NCBI RefSeq assembly: GCF_034702125.1
Contig: NC_085869.1
Location: 20,527,177-20,591,176, forward strand
Origin: Engraulis encrasicolus
Lineage: Eukaryota; Chordata; Actinopteri; Clupeiformes; Engraulidae
Direction of reading: 5' to 3'
Length of the DNA: 64,000 nucleotides
Positions 62,708 through 64,000 of the stretch are shown in pieces. The position numbers were made by a program, and so were the translations under genes. The first letter of the stretch is position 1; every line of letters starts with the position of its first letter. Under the pieces are notes generated by a model. It saw only the letters and a list, made by a program, of their open reading frames with translations. It searched no databases and had not been told where the DNA came from.

Positions 62708-63207
62708 TTAAGCAAGGAGTTGTCGCTTGGGTCAAAGCAGCTCTCAAAAGGAGGACTTCTTGCACTCGTCCTTTTACCGATACATAGATGTCTTCTCTGA
62801 GTTGCACCTGACTACCAGGGGGATATGGTAATTGTGGTTCTGCATGTCCACCACCCACTACGGCTAAAAGGATCAGTTCACTGAGCTTAGGCGCTGAAGG
62901 CAATGGCATTTCCCTGAACCTGACTGCTGGGTTACCAAGGAGCCAGCTGTGTGCTGAGAGGGGGGAGGAGAGAGCCTTTTAGAGCTGCTTTGCTCGTGAC
63001 AAAATCTCTTCGCGCCAAGCGAGGAGGGCAAACGGACCTATCTGCCAGACCCGAGCAGGTCTCGGGGGGGGGGGGGTTGGGCACGTCAACAGGCCCTTCC
63101 GAAATGCCACCACCGCAAGGGTGTGAGTGTGCCCTGTCTGGCTGGATTAACGCAGCTGTGCTCCTCTGCTGCTCTCTCCAGATGCAGGCCAGCACAAGGA
63201 GGAAGTG

Positions 63208-63275
63208 GTGTGTGTGTGTTTGTGTACGTGTGTACGTGTGTGTGTGTGTGTGCGTGTGTGTGTGTGTGTGTGTGT

Positions 63276-63309
<34 letters not shown>

Positions 63310-63310
63310 C

Positions 63311-63347
<37 letters not shown>

Positions 63348-63368
63348 AAGAGAGAAAGAGAGAGAGAC

Positions 63369-63399
<31 letters not shown>

Positions 63400-63441
63400 A
63401 AGTGATAGAGAGACTGTGAGACTGTGCGTTCTTGCATGCAA

Positions 63442-63517
<76 letters not shown>

Positions 63518-63690
63518 GAGACTGTGCGCGTGCGTGCACATTCTCGCATAAGTGTATGTGTGTGCATGCGTGTGTGTGCGTGTGCGTGTGTGTGTGCACG
63601 TGTGTGTGTGTGCGCGTGTGTGTGTGCGTGCGCGTGCGTGCATTTGTGTGTGCGTGTGTGTGTGTGCGTGTGTGCTTCTGCGCGTGTGTG
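63208..63690 (+). repeat. (GT)n and (GA)n microsatellite cluster
   Basis: (GT)n at 63208-63315, (GA)n at 63315-63418 and about 63460-63511, and TG/CG-rich alternating sequence at 63520-63690. GAGACTGTG(A/C)G is repeated near 63410 and 63517, suggesting duplication of a GT-GA block. Confidence 0.93.
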
Positions 63691-64000
63691 TATTGGCGAA
63701 TAAGAGGCTGCAGGGTCGGACCTGCTACACCTCTCAGCTGCTTTATGGCCTCTAATGGGGAATAAGGAGAAATGTAGGTCAAGAGATGGCCGCAGGGCAA
63801 GCCAGGGAAGAAAGGGCCTGCCATCCATTCACAAGTTCACAATTAGTTACTTACTGACATCCGTGTACACACTTACATATTTATTTATATATTTATACAT
63901 CAGCTTGCGTGTGTATCTCCTCAGTGAATCGTTGTGTAAAAATGTGTTGAAAAAATCAAATGTGTATGATGAGCTCTGGTGTCAGGCATTCCACTGACAT

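Overview
The window is vertebrate genomic DNA, almost certainly from a ray-finned (teleost-type) fish. It has short coding exons with GT-AG introns, very dense CT/CA/GA microsatellites, tRNA-derived and V-SINE-like SINEs, and many DNA transposons (Tc1/mariner, hAT, TTAA-type, CACTG-type). There are no prokaryotic features, rRNA genes, genuine tRNA genes or CRISPR arrays. Nearly all of the long open frames are microsatellite translations or repeat shadows.

Two host genes can be supported. The main one is bard1 (BRCA1-associated RING domain 1) on the + strand. I can follow it from its start codon at 6711 to its stop at 45737 through 12 coding exons that join in frame to 841 codons: RING, basic/low-complexity linker, ankyrin repeats, tandem BRCT. 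A poly(A) signal lies at 46643. The second is the last coding exon of vwc2l on the - strand (54160-54305), so the two genes converge. From memory, this is also the human arrangement of BARD1 and VWC2L.

Layout: 1-6.55 kb is a decayed TTAA-flanked THAP/DDE transposon interrupted by a Tc1/mariner-like element, ending about 160 bp before the bard1 start codon. From 6.7 to 10 kb lie the RING exons and a linker-coding region that is split by an intron made largely of SINEs. From 10 to 22 kb lie a partial duplication of exon 5, interstitial telomere-like repeats, the ankyrin exons, a TIR element inserted in a SINE, and large microsatellites. From 22.2 to 29.9 kb is intron 9, mostly a 4.8-kb TTAA element with about 0.93-kb terminal inverted repeats and a perfect 134-bp palindrome. 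From 30 to 45.7 kb lie hAT MITEs, a 73-bp poly-C run, a CACTG-ended element with a recurring internal motif, a duplicated splice acceptor, and the C-terminal BRCT exons. From 45.7 to 54.2 kb is the intergenic region, with a three-copy tandem repeat and MITEs. From 54.3 to 64 kb is vwc2l intron sequence, mostly repeats and unique AT-rich DNA in which I recognise no exon.

Biologically, bard1 encodes the obligate RING partner of BRCA1. The window is mainly a case study of how mobile DNA and microsatellites reshape one DNA-repair gene. I found no convincing new multi-gene system. The most interesting signals are the SINE-filled intron in the bard1 linker exon, the in-frame duplicated ankyrin exon end, the duplicated exon 11 acceptor, the altered BRCT1 pocket motif, and the TTAA and CACTG elements.
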